In this document: positions 21,960 through 34,300 of the stretch, piece after piece
Position numbering within the stretch: position 1 is the first letter of the stretch
Layout of the letters: every line of letters begins with the position of its first letter
DNA from: Brachionus manjavacas
Taxonomy: Eukaryota > Rotifera > Eurotatoria > Ploima > Brachionidae
NCBI GenBank assembly: GCA_019054805.1
Contig: JAHQIY010000018.1
Span: 372,001-436,000 of the forward strand
Direction of reading: 5' to 3'
DNA: 64,000 nt
The notes under the pieces: model-generated
Told to the model about the DNA's origin: nothing
Database searches by the model: none
Seen by the model: the letters and a program-made list of their open reading frames with translations, nothing else
Translations under genes and position numbers: made by a program

Positions 21960-22640
21960 TATGGCTGTGGCAGTTCTTTGCTTTCACACCATTTTCTGTT
22001 CCATAAGCCATATGTGAAGTTTTGCTATGAATGAATTCAGCGAAATTGCTTCAACGACTCTTTTTGGTAATCGGTTCCAGTAATTTACAACCCCATTTGT
22101 GATAAAGTTGAAACGTGATGGACAATTTTTGATGAATTCTCCTTTAAGCATCTCATTGTTGTCTCTGAGCTTTGAATTAATTTTCAAAACTCATATAATA
22201 AAACTCTAATATCATTTTGAAAATTTTTTTATCTAATGATTCTGTTCCATATTTATTGAAAATTGTGTAGTCAAACTGATGATTTTTATTTCCATAATGC
22301 ATAACTTTACATTTCTTTAAGTTAAAATCAGTGGCCCTTGTCATCGCCCCGCTTGAAACGGAATCGATATCTTTTTGTAAAGCTAAATTATCAGAAAGTT
22401 GGTTAATCTCTGTAATTATTTTCATATCGTCTTAAACTCATATAATGTTTAAAACTCCAGACAAATCGGTTATAAAAAAAAAGAGAGGCCCAAGCGCTGA
22501 ACCTTGTGGAACACCACTTGTAACATCCAGTCATTTCGATTCTGCGCTACCAAAGACAACTCTTTGATTTCTTCCACTTAATAAAATTCCTACCCAATTC
22601 AATATTTCTTCTTCGTATCCATCTGATAACTTATAAAGCA
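21960..22640 (-). mobile_element. Older LINE fragment, reverse transcriptase to C-terminus
   Basis: Read on the minus strand, pieces in different frames give a GSALGPLFF-like RT block (about 22500), DNLALQKDIDSVSS and FNLKKCKVMHYG (about 22310-22400). The typical LINE C-terminus with FNFITNGVVNYWNRLPK (about 22070-22120) follows. Frames are broken and the part between RT and C-terminus is shortened. It belongs to a different subfamily from the LINE inserted next to it and appears older. Confidence 0.65.
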
Positions 22641-22715
22641 TTATAAAGCAAGATTGGAATTGTTTTGGTTAATAATTCCAAATGTCTAAAAACAAAATTA
22701 AGAGATTGTGCAGAA

Positions 22716-22880
22716 ATTCTACAAAAGAAATCATGAATTTTTTTAACTTAGTCTGATATTATCCTTGATAATAAAAAATGTAAATAAATCGTCTTCTTTT
22801 ACTTTTTTTTTGTTTTCTAATGAAAATTTTGGCATATAATTTTTATTATTTATTGATTCATACTTAACAGCCAAAAGATT
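22716..22880. repeat. 165-base direct repeat, left copy
   Basis: The segment begins ATTCTACAAAAG and ends GCCAAAAGATT. It is matched at 23638-23802 with only about two differences. The two copies tightly bracket the LINE at 22881-23637, so they look like an exceptionally long target-site duplication. Confidence 0.8.
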
Positions 22881-23637
22881 ATTATTATTATTATAAGTTA
22901 ATCTGCAACGGGTTTTAAACCGCGGAGCTAGGTACCTCAAGTACATGGCTATGGCAGATAAGTAGTGTGATTTAACAACAAGTTTTAAATATAAATTCAA
23001 GAAATGAAAAATAAAGATAAAATTAAAAGTGTTAGTTTGATTTGAAATTATCATATCTATTTTTAAATGCGTTCACTGTTGGTGCACTCGTAACTTCTGG
23101 TTGTAGCTCATTCCATAGGGGTACTGTTCTATTGGAAAAGAAGTTGTCTCTCGGTGAGCAGTTTTTAACAAATTGCCTGTATAGTCTCTTCCGTGATAAT
23201 CTGGTTGAGCCAGCAGGTCCCATGTTTTCAGATGCAGGTACATTGGCTATTGGATGATACCAACATACTTGATTAAAGTTGTTTTTGAATTTGTAGAGTT
23301 GGATGATGTCCCCTCTTTCCCTCCTTTCTTCTAATGTCATCAGGTTAAGTGATGCTAATCTCTCTTGATATGATTTGTTTCTAAGTTGCGGAAAACTCTT
23401 AGTAGCTCTTCTTTGGACCTTTTCGAGGAGCTTAATGTCTTGTTTTTTATGAGGGTTCCATGCTGGAGCAGCATACTCGAGTAATGGGCGAATATGTGAT
23501 GTGTATAAAATTTTGAATGTTTGCACATTCCATTTAGTAAACGATCTTTTGAGTCTACCCAAGACATTATTTGCTTTTAAAGTGACATTCTTAATGTGAT
23601 CGTCCCATTTGAGATTATCTTTCAGTATTATGCCGAG
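22881..23637 (-). mobile_element. 5'-truncated LINE between 165-base direct repeats
   Basis: The minus-strand frame (about 23637-23032) is the C-terminal third of a LINE polymerase. It contains LKDNLKWDDHIKN, SHIRPLLEYAAPAWNP, LEKVQRRATKSFP and the terminal FFSNRTVPLWNELQ block. It starts downstream of the YADD motif, so the insertion is 5' truncated. On the plus-strand left side it ends with (TTA)n, that is an (ATA)n-type tail on the element strand. Frame intactness over 176 codons points to a fairly recent insertion. Confidence 0.8.
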
Positions 23638-23802
23638 ATTCTACAAAAGAAATCATGAATTTTTTTAACTTAGTCTAATATTATCCTTGACAATAAAAAA
23701 TGTAAATAAATCGTCTTCTTTTACTTTTTTTTTGTTTTCTAATGAAAATTTTGGCATATAATTTTTATTATTTATTGATTCATACTTAACAGCCAAAAGA
23801 TT
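23638..23802. repeat. 165-base direct repeat, right copy
   Basis: See the copy at 22716-22880. It is the same length and nearly identical, and it starts exactly at the 5' truncation point of the LINE. Confidence 0.8.
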
Positions 23803-25015
23803 AAAAAAGAAGCTAAAAAAAAACTAAAAATTTTCAATTCAATTCAATTCAAAATAGGTGTTTAAAATGGAATTAATAAATCTTTGAAATTTTAAAACAA
23901 AATAATTAATTGGAACTATGCAGTATTTGAATCTTGATTTGTGTTGGCATATTTTAGTGAGTCTACCAAACCACGGTTCGTACACTTAAACCCAAATTCA
24001 ATCATCTCAGTTGAAGCTATTTGGCCATTTTTAATAATATTTATCAAGATTTTTTTTACATGGTGAATTATCTGTTTAATAGTTTAGTAGTTTTCTTTTC
24101 TAGCTTATTTATCATTTAAAGATATTTTCTCAACCTGCAGCTTGTTTATTTTTCAATCAAATTTTTTTAGTTAGATAGTTCTACGGATCGACTTCATATC
24201 TTAACTATCATTGTCCCTCATTAGTGTTCTGTCGACGGTGTTTTTTCAATTAAAGAACTTGATAATACTCTAATCTATTATAAAAAATAATTTTTTTGAA
24301 TTTTAATTTTTTTAATCTGAAGTAGCAATAGATCAATACAGATAAAGACTATAAGTGAATAATAATTGTATTTAGAATTTAATCTGATAAAATTATTTTT
24401 GGACTAAAAATTAAAATAGCTCATTTATTTGAATATTTTTGAAATGCAAAAGACAAAAAGTGTCAAATGGTACCATAGTCGTTTGACTGCTAAACATATT
24501 CCCATTTTAATCTACTTGAATTTTTAAAATTTTTAATCAATTTATTATTAGTAAAATATTAAAATTTCATTCAATTCTAGTTGATTCCAAGAGAAGTAAC
24601 TTTTTTGTTCTCTAAAATTTGAAAAATTGATTTATGCTTTGTTAATAAGGAACTTTTCCAGAAGTGACTCTTTCTTTTTCCCGAAGATCGACTTTTTGCC
24701 AAAAATAAATCCTATCCAAATATTTATCAAAAAGTTCAACTGATTTATTTTTTTAAGGAAATTTTTTGTCAAAACATGCATCCTAAATTGGGAAAGCAAG
24801 TTACCTGGTTTTACTTTAAGCTATCAAACAAAAAAGCCTAAAAGACTTAATTAGCTAATTGAATGCTTTATTCACAACAAAAAAACTAATTTCTTATAAA
24901 CTATTTGACAAAACTCAAAAATGCTTAACAACAGTTTTAAATGAACAATAAAATTATGCCATATTTTTTAATAAATTGTTTACCCAAGATATAAACAATC
25001 GTAAATAATTATTAC
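23803..25015. other. No gene recognised
   Basis: A/T-rich DNA. A diverged trace of the LINE-like tail (CTGAAGTAGCAATAGATC...ACAGATAAAG) occurs at about 24317-24350. Confidence 0.45.
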
Positions 25016-25019
25016 AGCC

Positions 25020-25090
25020 AGGAGCTTATAAAAAAAGCGAGCCACTTAACAGCTCGGTGACACAGATAGCCATAAACTTTGCTTGGCTAT
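25020..25090 (+). promoter_or_regulatory. Candidate core promoter of the RGS22-like gene
   Basis: A CTTATAAAAAAAG TATA element at about 25025 is followed by a GC-richer block (about 25038-25085). It lies about 340 bases before the ATG at 25365, leaving room for a 5' leader. Confidence 0.35.
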
Positions 25091-25364
25091 CGTCTTCTTT
25101 TGCCAATGTCTATTCTAGCTAAATAAACAAACCAACCTTTTAATCAAATTACATAACTCCAAATCACTTTTAAACGTAGCTGTTGCTTGAGAGATTTTTT
25201 ATTTTATTAAATAAATTTTTTTTAAAAATAAATTTAAAAATAATCTTTTCTTTGTTGTTATTTCTATTATGTTGTTTGAAAATAAATTTTCTTTAGACTT
25301 AGCTCATTATAATTAAAGCTTTAAAAATTTAGGGTCTAACTGATAAAATTGATGTTGCCTAAAA

Positions 25365-28300
25365 ATGGAAAATAATGCCCAACATTTTGAATTGGTCGAG
25401 TCATGCCAAAAATTTGTAAGTCCATTTGGTAAACCAAAAATTTGCCTGTAAAACCATTAATAAAAAGGAAGACCTATTGGCCACCAACAGCCTTTTTGTG
25501 GACTATTTCAATGAGTTTCTTGTTAACCCGAGCCTTGGCGAACGGGTCAAGTTTAACTTTGTTTCCGGTGATCTGGAGTATATTGACACTGATGACTCGC
25601 CAGCAAAAGACAATGACATCAAAGAACTCATTAGGAAAGGATACGACCGGCCTTCATTTAAACAAGTGACAACCACTGCCGAAATGGTCAAGAAGAATTT
25701 AGAATTCCAACTTAAATCAATAATTAAAAAAAACCCTGACGGTTCTGAGACCGATCGAGAGCGTGAAATCCTCGCCCAAGCAGGTAACCATGCATTCAAG
25801 GACTTGGACTTGATCAGAATTGAATCTCGCCTGGAGCCGTCCAACTTGAAGGACCCAGTCGCCGCTGCACATTCCAAAATTCCCGTTGTAAAGACCAGGT
25901 ATTCGGTGAATGTTTTAAAAAAACCATTTAGCATGAAATGGCTGCGCTACAGACGCCTTACTCTTTTTCTTCAAAGTGAACTCTATAGCGAGTTTAAGCT
26001 GGCGATGGTCTTGGCCCAATGCGCCATGTTCAATAATGAAAGTATTTTTGTTTTTTTTTAATTAATAAAATTTTTATTTTTTTTGTCTTCAAGTTAAATT
26101 AAAGGAACAGGAAATTGCTAAAAAAATAAAATTAATTAAATTGGAAATTGATGACGAATTGCTCGAAATGGAGCTTAATCCATTGTAAAAAAATATTCAA
26201 TAGTAATTATTCCAATTTTGAGACATGTCTGAGGTTTTAAAAAAGTATTTAACTTTTGAGAAAATTACAGAAGTGATTAGAAAGGTTGAGAAAATGGTAT
26301 CATTTTTGTGATAAATATTTATTTAACTTATGATAGTGTGAAAAATGTATAAAAAATTTTTTTCAAGCAATGTTAGATTATTTTAATGGTCTCGTCCTAT
26401 TAATTTTAGATAATAATTTTTAAAATAAAAGGAAAAATAATTTATTACTAAAAAAACTAAAAATAGCAAAAAAGAGCAATAAAAATTGTTTTCAGTTGTA
26501 TTAAATAAATAATAAAAATAAATATTACTAAAATTTATAATAATTATAAATAAATTACTTAGGGCCCTAGAAGAGGCAAAAGACAAAGATATATCATTTC
26601 ATATTTTTTTTTGAACATGTGACTTTTATACAACTCTAGGTATTTGTAATAGACAATTTTATGCAATTAATATATATAAAAAATGATTATTATTATTTTT
26701 TTAAGTTAGTCTGCGATGATTTGCTTCCTGGCGAGTAGTGTATTTCAATTTAATATTAGATTAGAAGAAAAAAATCTATAAAAAATGAAAATTTTTATAT
26801 TGTAAGAAAATGGATTATGATAGTTTTTTAATTCTATTTTAAATTTTTTCATTCTGCTAAACCATTGACTTTAAGTGTTAACCCCCTTAAAAAAGAAAGA
26901 AAAAACAAATACTTAGGGGTATCCGGAAGTTTTGACGTTTTGGGAAAAAAGGTTCAAAAAAAATTTATGTTCTTATTTTGTCAAATGTGCAAATAAATTA
27001 CCTTTGTTTTCTACACATCTTTGAATCCACTTATAAAATATATTTTGGTACTCTTCTTTCGGAATCGAATTAAGTATCTCTGTAATTTGGGCAGTCAACT
27101 GTTCTTCTGGTAAGCATTTTTTATTTCACTGAACCAGCAAAAATCACATGGAGATAAGTCTGGTGAGAAAGAAGAATGGTCGATTATTCGTATACCATTT
27201 GAATTATGAATTCTGTTACAGGTCCATGGCTCATCCCCTGTAACTACATCAATTAAAAGCCATTTTGAACTCTTTTTATACTTCTAATTTTTTCGAAAAA
27301 TGTCCACTCTTTTTTCTTTTGACTTTCAGTTAATTCTTGGGGGACTCAACAAGAAGACAGTTTACTTCTTAAATAAAATGCTAATCTCAGCTTCAATATG
27401 ATGTAAAGGTATCCTGGTGTTCTCTTCAACACGCTCAATTTAGATCGTATTTTGTAATTGAATATCTTGAAGACACTCATCCTCGTTCTTAAAACGTTCA
27501 TTCTTGGAGCTGTATCTCCGATGGATGCCAAAAGTTCGGAGAGGATAACATCTGGTTAAGTATTCAGCATATGTCTCATTAAAATAAAGCTTTTTATTTG
27601 CTTTTTATTCATTTTCCATTTTTTTTAAATGAAGTTTAAAAAATTTTTATTAAAATTTAATTTTTATTTAAGGTGCTTATCTTTTGAGTAATGCGATTAT
27701 AAAATAATTATGTAAGGTTTTTGGGCATTATAATAAATCTTTGCCGTTAGATTGATAAGAGTAATTGCCAAAATCACATTTAGCTGATTAGTACAACCAG
27801 TCTTGGTATTACTAACTATAACTGTGCCATTAGAGTAAAGTTGGCATCAGCCATAATTTCTGTCTTCACTGATTGTACTTTATAAATTATGGCTTCGATA
27901 AAAAAGTAATAAAATAAAATATGGTTCAAAATTCATTTTAAATACTAAAATTTTTCAAAAGTTACTTTTTTTTCCATGTAAAATTAACCTGCTCAACTAT
28001 TTTGAAAGTTAATTTGGTGAAAACTTTTGGACCCTTTAAATATTTGAGATCTGTAATCTAAAAATATATCATTGAAAATTTTTCTTTATTTGCTGCTTGG
28101 CTACCAAGGACTAATGCTTCCAGAACAAGGCACTTGTTTCAAAACAGCAAATTTTTTTGGTATTTAAGTAAAATTGCGTAAAATCACAAAAGTGAAAAAC
28201 ACTAAATAAACTAAATGATTTTGTACTAATCTCCAAAAATTCAGGTAAATTTTTGCAAAGCTAAAAAGTGAAAAAAAAACAATGCATAGGTATGACATCA

Positions 28301-31300
28301 GTGTTGTGTCTTAAAGGTGAATTTTGTTGGTTTGATGATATTATGGTAAAACCAATTTTAAAAATCAGTAAATGACATTCAGTCTTCCATTTTTTAATTT
28401 TTTATTTAAAGTTTTTCCACCGAAAGTTCAAAAGCATACAAGTGTTTATCAATCTAAAAACTAATAGACTTAAATTTCCGGATTTAAATTATTTTTTTTT
28501 CAACAGAAATGGAATAGGATTAATTGAACTAGCTAAAAGTATGAATTTTAGTGTAGCTAATCGATAAAACAGATGAATTTTCCCAGATATATTTTTTTAA
28601 GAAATTATATCCAAAATTGTGAAAGCTTTAAATTCATTTAGTTTTAGAAATCTTAAAATTGGCTTTGTAGACTCTGTTAAATCAAGTAAATTTGTTATAT
28701 CAAGTAAAACTTATTATATGGAAACAAATCAAGATTTTTTTATCTATATAGCGTATTAAATAATTTATTTCAAGTTAATAATGACTTTGGATTACTAATT
28801 GTGTAACTTTGAAAATAGAAATATTTTAAAACTAATTTTATTTTGTAATTTGAATTTTTTAATTTTTATAATATAATTGTCAATGTGAGTTAAACTTTAA
28901 ATAAATAATAATAATAGAGACACTAGATAAACGGACAATCAAATTTTTATTTTTATTTTTTCAGATTCGTTTGAGGTCATTTTGATCCAGAAAACTCAAT
29001 TTATATTTTTTTTTAATTCAATGTCAATTAATTATTTAATTAAAAGCATGAGTCCAAAATTTAATTATCTAGTGCCAATTTTATCTGATGATATTTATCA
29101 ATCAATTCTTTTAAATAGTAAATTCTCTTTTTTTCTAATGTTAAATTTTTTAAATAGTGAATAAATTCATTATATAGTAAAAATAATCTTTTTTATCTAG
29201 TATCAATTAATATTTTCCGAACGGTAATGATGCATTTCATGTGGGCATGATGGCAAATTAACATCCACAATTGGAATAATTTCCTTGGCGTTCAAAGTAT
29301 CTTAAAATTTTTCGTTATTTTTTCTCAGTGTTGAAGAAAGATTTTTGTTGGTAATGCTTTCTTTTTAACTTATAAATTTTATTATTTTTCTACTTTTCAA
29401 TCAAATTTTTTATTATTATTTACATTTAGAAGATAAATTTAAGTTCATTATTTTAAAGCTTTTATTTGTATCAATAAAGTGAGAGTGGTTCAAATCCTAG
29501 GGATTTATTCACTGACCTCAGTGATAACCACAAGAGAGTTTAGTATAAATATTTAGTCAAATTTTTTCATAAATTGAAAAAATTAGTTTTCTAATTTATT
29601 TTAGATATAAAGGTTCAACAAAAAAAATCAAAAATTCAAGTTTCAAAAGAATTTCGTTTTCAATTAAAAAAAAGTTTTCTTATTAAAAGCTACTAAATAA
29701 ATTACGAATTTTGCAGTTTCTTTATCAAAATTTATTTTACTGAATCTAACTAACCAACATATACAAAAATTTTTCATTAACTTTTTTTATTAATTCTAAA
29801 TTAAAAAAACTTCTATAAAAAAATCTAAACAGTTCCTTGGGGGACCTTGGTTTTAATTTAAAAAAGCCTTAATTTTAAGCTTTCTTCTTATTCCAGGTAG
29901 TAGCATTGCGGTTCAGTAATCCTCAAAATCCGACCCCTTAATTCAATAACTATTTTCCAGCTTAGTCATGTCCCCTTTCGGCATAAAGTTCCATACCGCA
30001 GATGCGAACCCTAAGTGCGCCAAGAAGTATCTTGTATAACAATATTCTTCCAAGTGCTTTGTTTTGCTTGGATACAGGGCTATTTAGCTATTTTTCACTT
30101 GTCTCAAAATGAATAATTAAAATAAAATATTAATTTAAATCTATATTAAATATAAGCAATGCTAAAAATGATTTGGAAAAATTGAATGAATTTAAGACAA
30201 ATGAGGACGAGGTGGAAAACACAGAAGTTAGTTTACACTTGATGAAATCCACCGAGAAGGAAATGGACAAGAAAAGCGATGAGCATGAGGATGAATTTTT
30301 CACAACTGAGAGTACTGAGGACTTTACCGAGACTAGCGAGTCAGCTAGAATCAAAGACAACAGCAACTGTTATCTAATAGACAACGATAAAGAGTTCTAT
30401 CGGTCTATTAACGAGTTTAAATTGAAGACATCGCTGATTATCAGCCAAAAAGATGAGAGCAAAAGTAATTTGGCAAATGCGCCTGTGGTCACTGGTCAGG
30501 AGATAACAGTGGTCAATTCAGTCAATGAGATGGCCAATATTTTGGTCCGCTCTGTACTGAACCAGGCCTTAAGTGATTATAATGAGTCAGTTAAAGGTGA
30601 AAAAAATGCTCCTAACATTGAAAAACAATACCGGTATAGTTTTTCGGCTAAAAGAGACCGGATTGATATCAGCGACTATAGCAAGAATAAAACAAGTAGT
30701 CGCATGAATTATTATAAAGATTTTAATTTGGCTGATGCCGAGGAACCAAAGGAAGAGAGAAGTTTCACCCTGGAGTTTGAGGACGAACCTTACGAGTTAG
30801 TTTTTTTGTTTCCCTCACGTTACTTAGCAATTTTTTAAACTAGTTAATTTTAATTGTTTTTTTATTGTTGTTTTTTAAAGATTGACTGACTCGAAACATT
30901 TTCAAGAAATACACCTACGAAAACAGGAATTGGAAAATTTTAAGAGCTACTTGAAGGAAAATGATGCTTTTATTTTCTTCAAGATTTGGATAGATATTGA
31001 AAGATTGTCAACTTTAATAAATGAAAAAGAAAAAACTGGGTAAATGTTATTTTTTATTTATTTAAAAAAAATCAAGATAAGTTCATTGTTTTGTTGAGTT
31101 AAAAAAAAATGATCAAAGCAAGAATTTTTACTTAAGCTTAATGAAAAGTGGAAGTCTTTTAAAAATATTAAATTTTTTTCTCCTCGTGAAAGATTCAATA
31201 AAGGGATTGTCATGTTTAGTCAGCAAGGGGTTTATTTTACAGGCTTATTTAAAAAAAAAAAAAATTGTAATTGAATACAAATTATTTAAAATTCAAAATC

Positions 31301-34300
31301 GGACTTTTTATGTTTTTAACTCTTTCAAAGAAATTTATTTTATAAAAAAGTCAAAAGTGGTTTTATTTTTTTCAAAAATTTTTTTTTCGATATTTCAGCT
31401 AATTAATTATTATTTTTTTTTATAATAAATATTTTTCGATAAGTCAAAATGTTTGAAATTAATGTCGAAATCGGTTTTTATCATTTAAACTATTAATTTT
31501 GCTGAAAGATGAGGTAAAGACAACGAGAATAGAAAAAATTAAAAATCCCCACTGTACTTTTTGGTAATCTAATTATTTAAAATAAAGATTTTAATTAATC
31601 AATAGTTTAAATATTAATTAGAAATTTTAACTAATATTTCTTTTACCTTCAGAATACCCTAATCCAAAAACCAAATACCATTAATTTTTAAAATAATGAT
31701 TAAAATTCTGATAGTGTACAAAAAGAAACATGGTCAAATAAAATAAAATTACCAAAAAGGAGAAAAAGTACCAAAAGGAAAATGGTTTGAAAAGTTTAAT
31801 TTCATTGTTTATGCATAACAAGGTCATGATTTAAAAATCAAATATTAATGGACATCCAAAAATTACATTAAAATTATTAAGAACAGCATTTTTTAAATTT
31901 TTTTCATCTATTATTTATTTTATTACAAAATAGTTTAGGCAAAGCTTTGGCTCGTTGAAACGGAGACTTAGTCCTTCCTTTCAACCACTTTTGAAAAAAG
32001 GAGAATATAATATTGATAAAATGTTAAATAAGTTGAATTTTTAAAATTATTTTGAGTAACTGTGAATGAAAATGCATTAAAAAATTATAAATATTTAACA
32101 ATTAATCAAAAAAAATTAATTTAAAAAGTTTCAGTGATAAATCTTTCATATCTTGAATTGATTTTTTTTTTAAATTTTGAAAAAATAGATTAGTGTTAGT
32201 TTTTCAGAAGGAGGAACAATTTTTAGGAAATGGTCAAAAAGTGACTTAAATTTTTTTTGTTCAGGTTGAAAAATTCTTCTTTAAAAATAAAAAAACACTA
32301 AATAAATAAGATAAAAGCTCTTTAAATGAAGTCTTTGAGCCATTATATAGATATCTGAAGTATCTTTTAAAGTAATGTCGTTTAAAAGTCTATCTCTGCT
32401 CTGACAAAATTGCATAGCTAAAAAGGATGCTTATTCTTAAATTTTAAAAAACTTTAAAAAACAGAAAAAGTGAAAATTATTTCAAATCAAAAAAATTATT
32501 TAAATAAAAACTATATTCAAATATTTTAACTTTTTTAGTTTAAATTAATAAATATGAAAAATTAATATTTAATTAGTGAAAATTAGAGTTCTTCCATTAA
32601 AAAAATTTACATTTAAATTATTGTATTAAAAAATAACAATTTGCTTATAAATTTTTTTAATTTTATTTTTAGCCCTTAAAGTTATATTGTTCTCTATGAA
32701 GAATGATTATTGCCTGATATGTGTTTAATAAATTTTTTTTTTATTTAATTATTTTTTTCAAAAAAATTTCAAAATAGAGATAAGATTAAAAAATCTTTTT
32801 ATAGTATTGCTATCGTTATTTGATTTTTTCTTTGAATCCCCGAAAAATTCATAATTCTATGAATAAATAGTAAATAAAATAATTTTTGATAAGATAATAA
32901 TCAATTTATTTAGTTGTTGTGTTTTTTAAAAAAAAATGAGTCGTTTTACTATTTTTGATGAGCGTTTTAATTAATTCTGAAGTGTCTATAATTAATTGTT
33001 CATTATTTTTTTAAAAAGAATTAAAAAGATTTAGACACATAAATTCCAATGTAAATATTTTGTTTTTTGAATATTCAAAATAAAAGCCTTAATTTCAAAA
33101 TAATTTTTTCGGCTAAATTGTCTCATTAGCAATTTTTTCACTTGAAAACAAAACAATTGATTTTTTGTTCGAAATCAAATCAAATATCAAAAAAAAACAA
33201 TTAAAAAAATTAACTTTTAGAGAAAATTTAATTCACGGAAGTATTACACTCCAAATTTTAGGCTTTTTTTTATTAGATAAAAATTCTCTTCCTTAGTTAC
33301 AAAATGTTATGTCACCTCTAAACAAAACTCTTTATCTTTGTTGCTTAGAGAACTTAGAGAACGCCTCGGGGTTAGCTGTAAATTATTAATTTTCGGAAAT
33401 ATGAATTAAAATAAAAAATAAAAAAAATATTTTTTAAGCTACATAAAATACCTTAAATCCAACTACAACAAGCCGAACATTCTAAATCGATTGAGAGAAG
33501 ACTACGACAGAAAAAACACCGGGAGTCGTAAGGCTAAATACTACGAGCTGTACGCACAGTATGAGAACAACCTGGAGTACTGGTCGTTTGACAATTTGAC
33601 CAAAAGAGTGCAGAAAAAAGTGCTTAAATCTTTGATCGAGTATTGGTGGCCCAAATACTGCATCCGAATGAACTCGTTCAAGGACTACGTTCAAAAAAAG
33701 TACCCTTCTTATTACACTCAAAAGGTGCTCGGCAAACAAAACCAAGTTCTCAGTGACCTGGACGCCGAAAATATAGATAAATCGCTGCGCATTAAATTCA
33801 ACCTAAAAAGCAACTTGGTCAAACCACATGAATCGCAAAGATTCAAGAAAAAAAATCTCTCAAAAGTTAAAATTTTAGAGAACAACTCGTTTGTTTTGTC
33901 CAAGAGCTCGAACCAAAAGTTCGATCAAGGATCAGAGGCCGCCAGCTTCAACATGCGTCCCAGATCGAACGCCTATCTTGACGAGCTAATAGGCTACGAC
34001 CTTGATGACTTTAAGACTTCGCCGCCAGTCGGCTGGAAGAGACCGATCAGCCGTGCCACTCAAATTGCCAAGACAATGTGCGAGAATCAGAAAAACGCCG
34101 AAGCAAAGGGTGCTAAACACCGAAACAAGACTGATAAGGAAATATACCTGGAAGCTATTTACAGACAAGACATATCAGGCCAAATATTTATGAAATATTT
34201 AATGAACAAAAATAAAATTGTATTTTATTTACCCCCCAATTTTTTTTATTTTAATTTTTTTCAATTTTCCAATTTAGTTTGCTGTTAATAGACTTAAGTG

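Noticed and set aside
29478..29495. GGTTCAAATCC, a perfect tRNA B-box word
   Set aside because: No A-box at the right distance and no cloverleaf around it, so neither a tRNA nor a clear tRNA-derived SINE can be supported.
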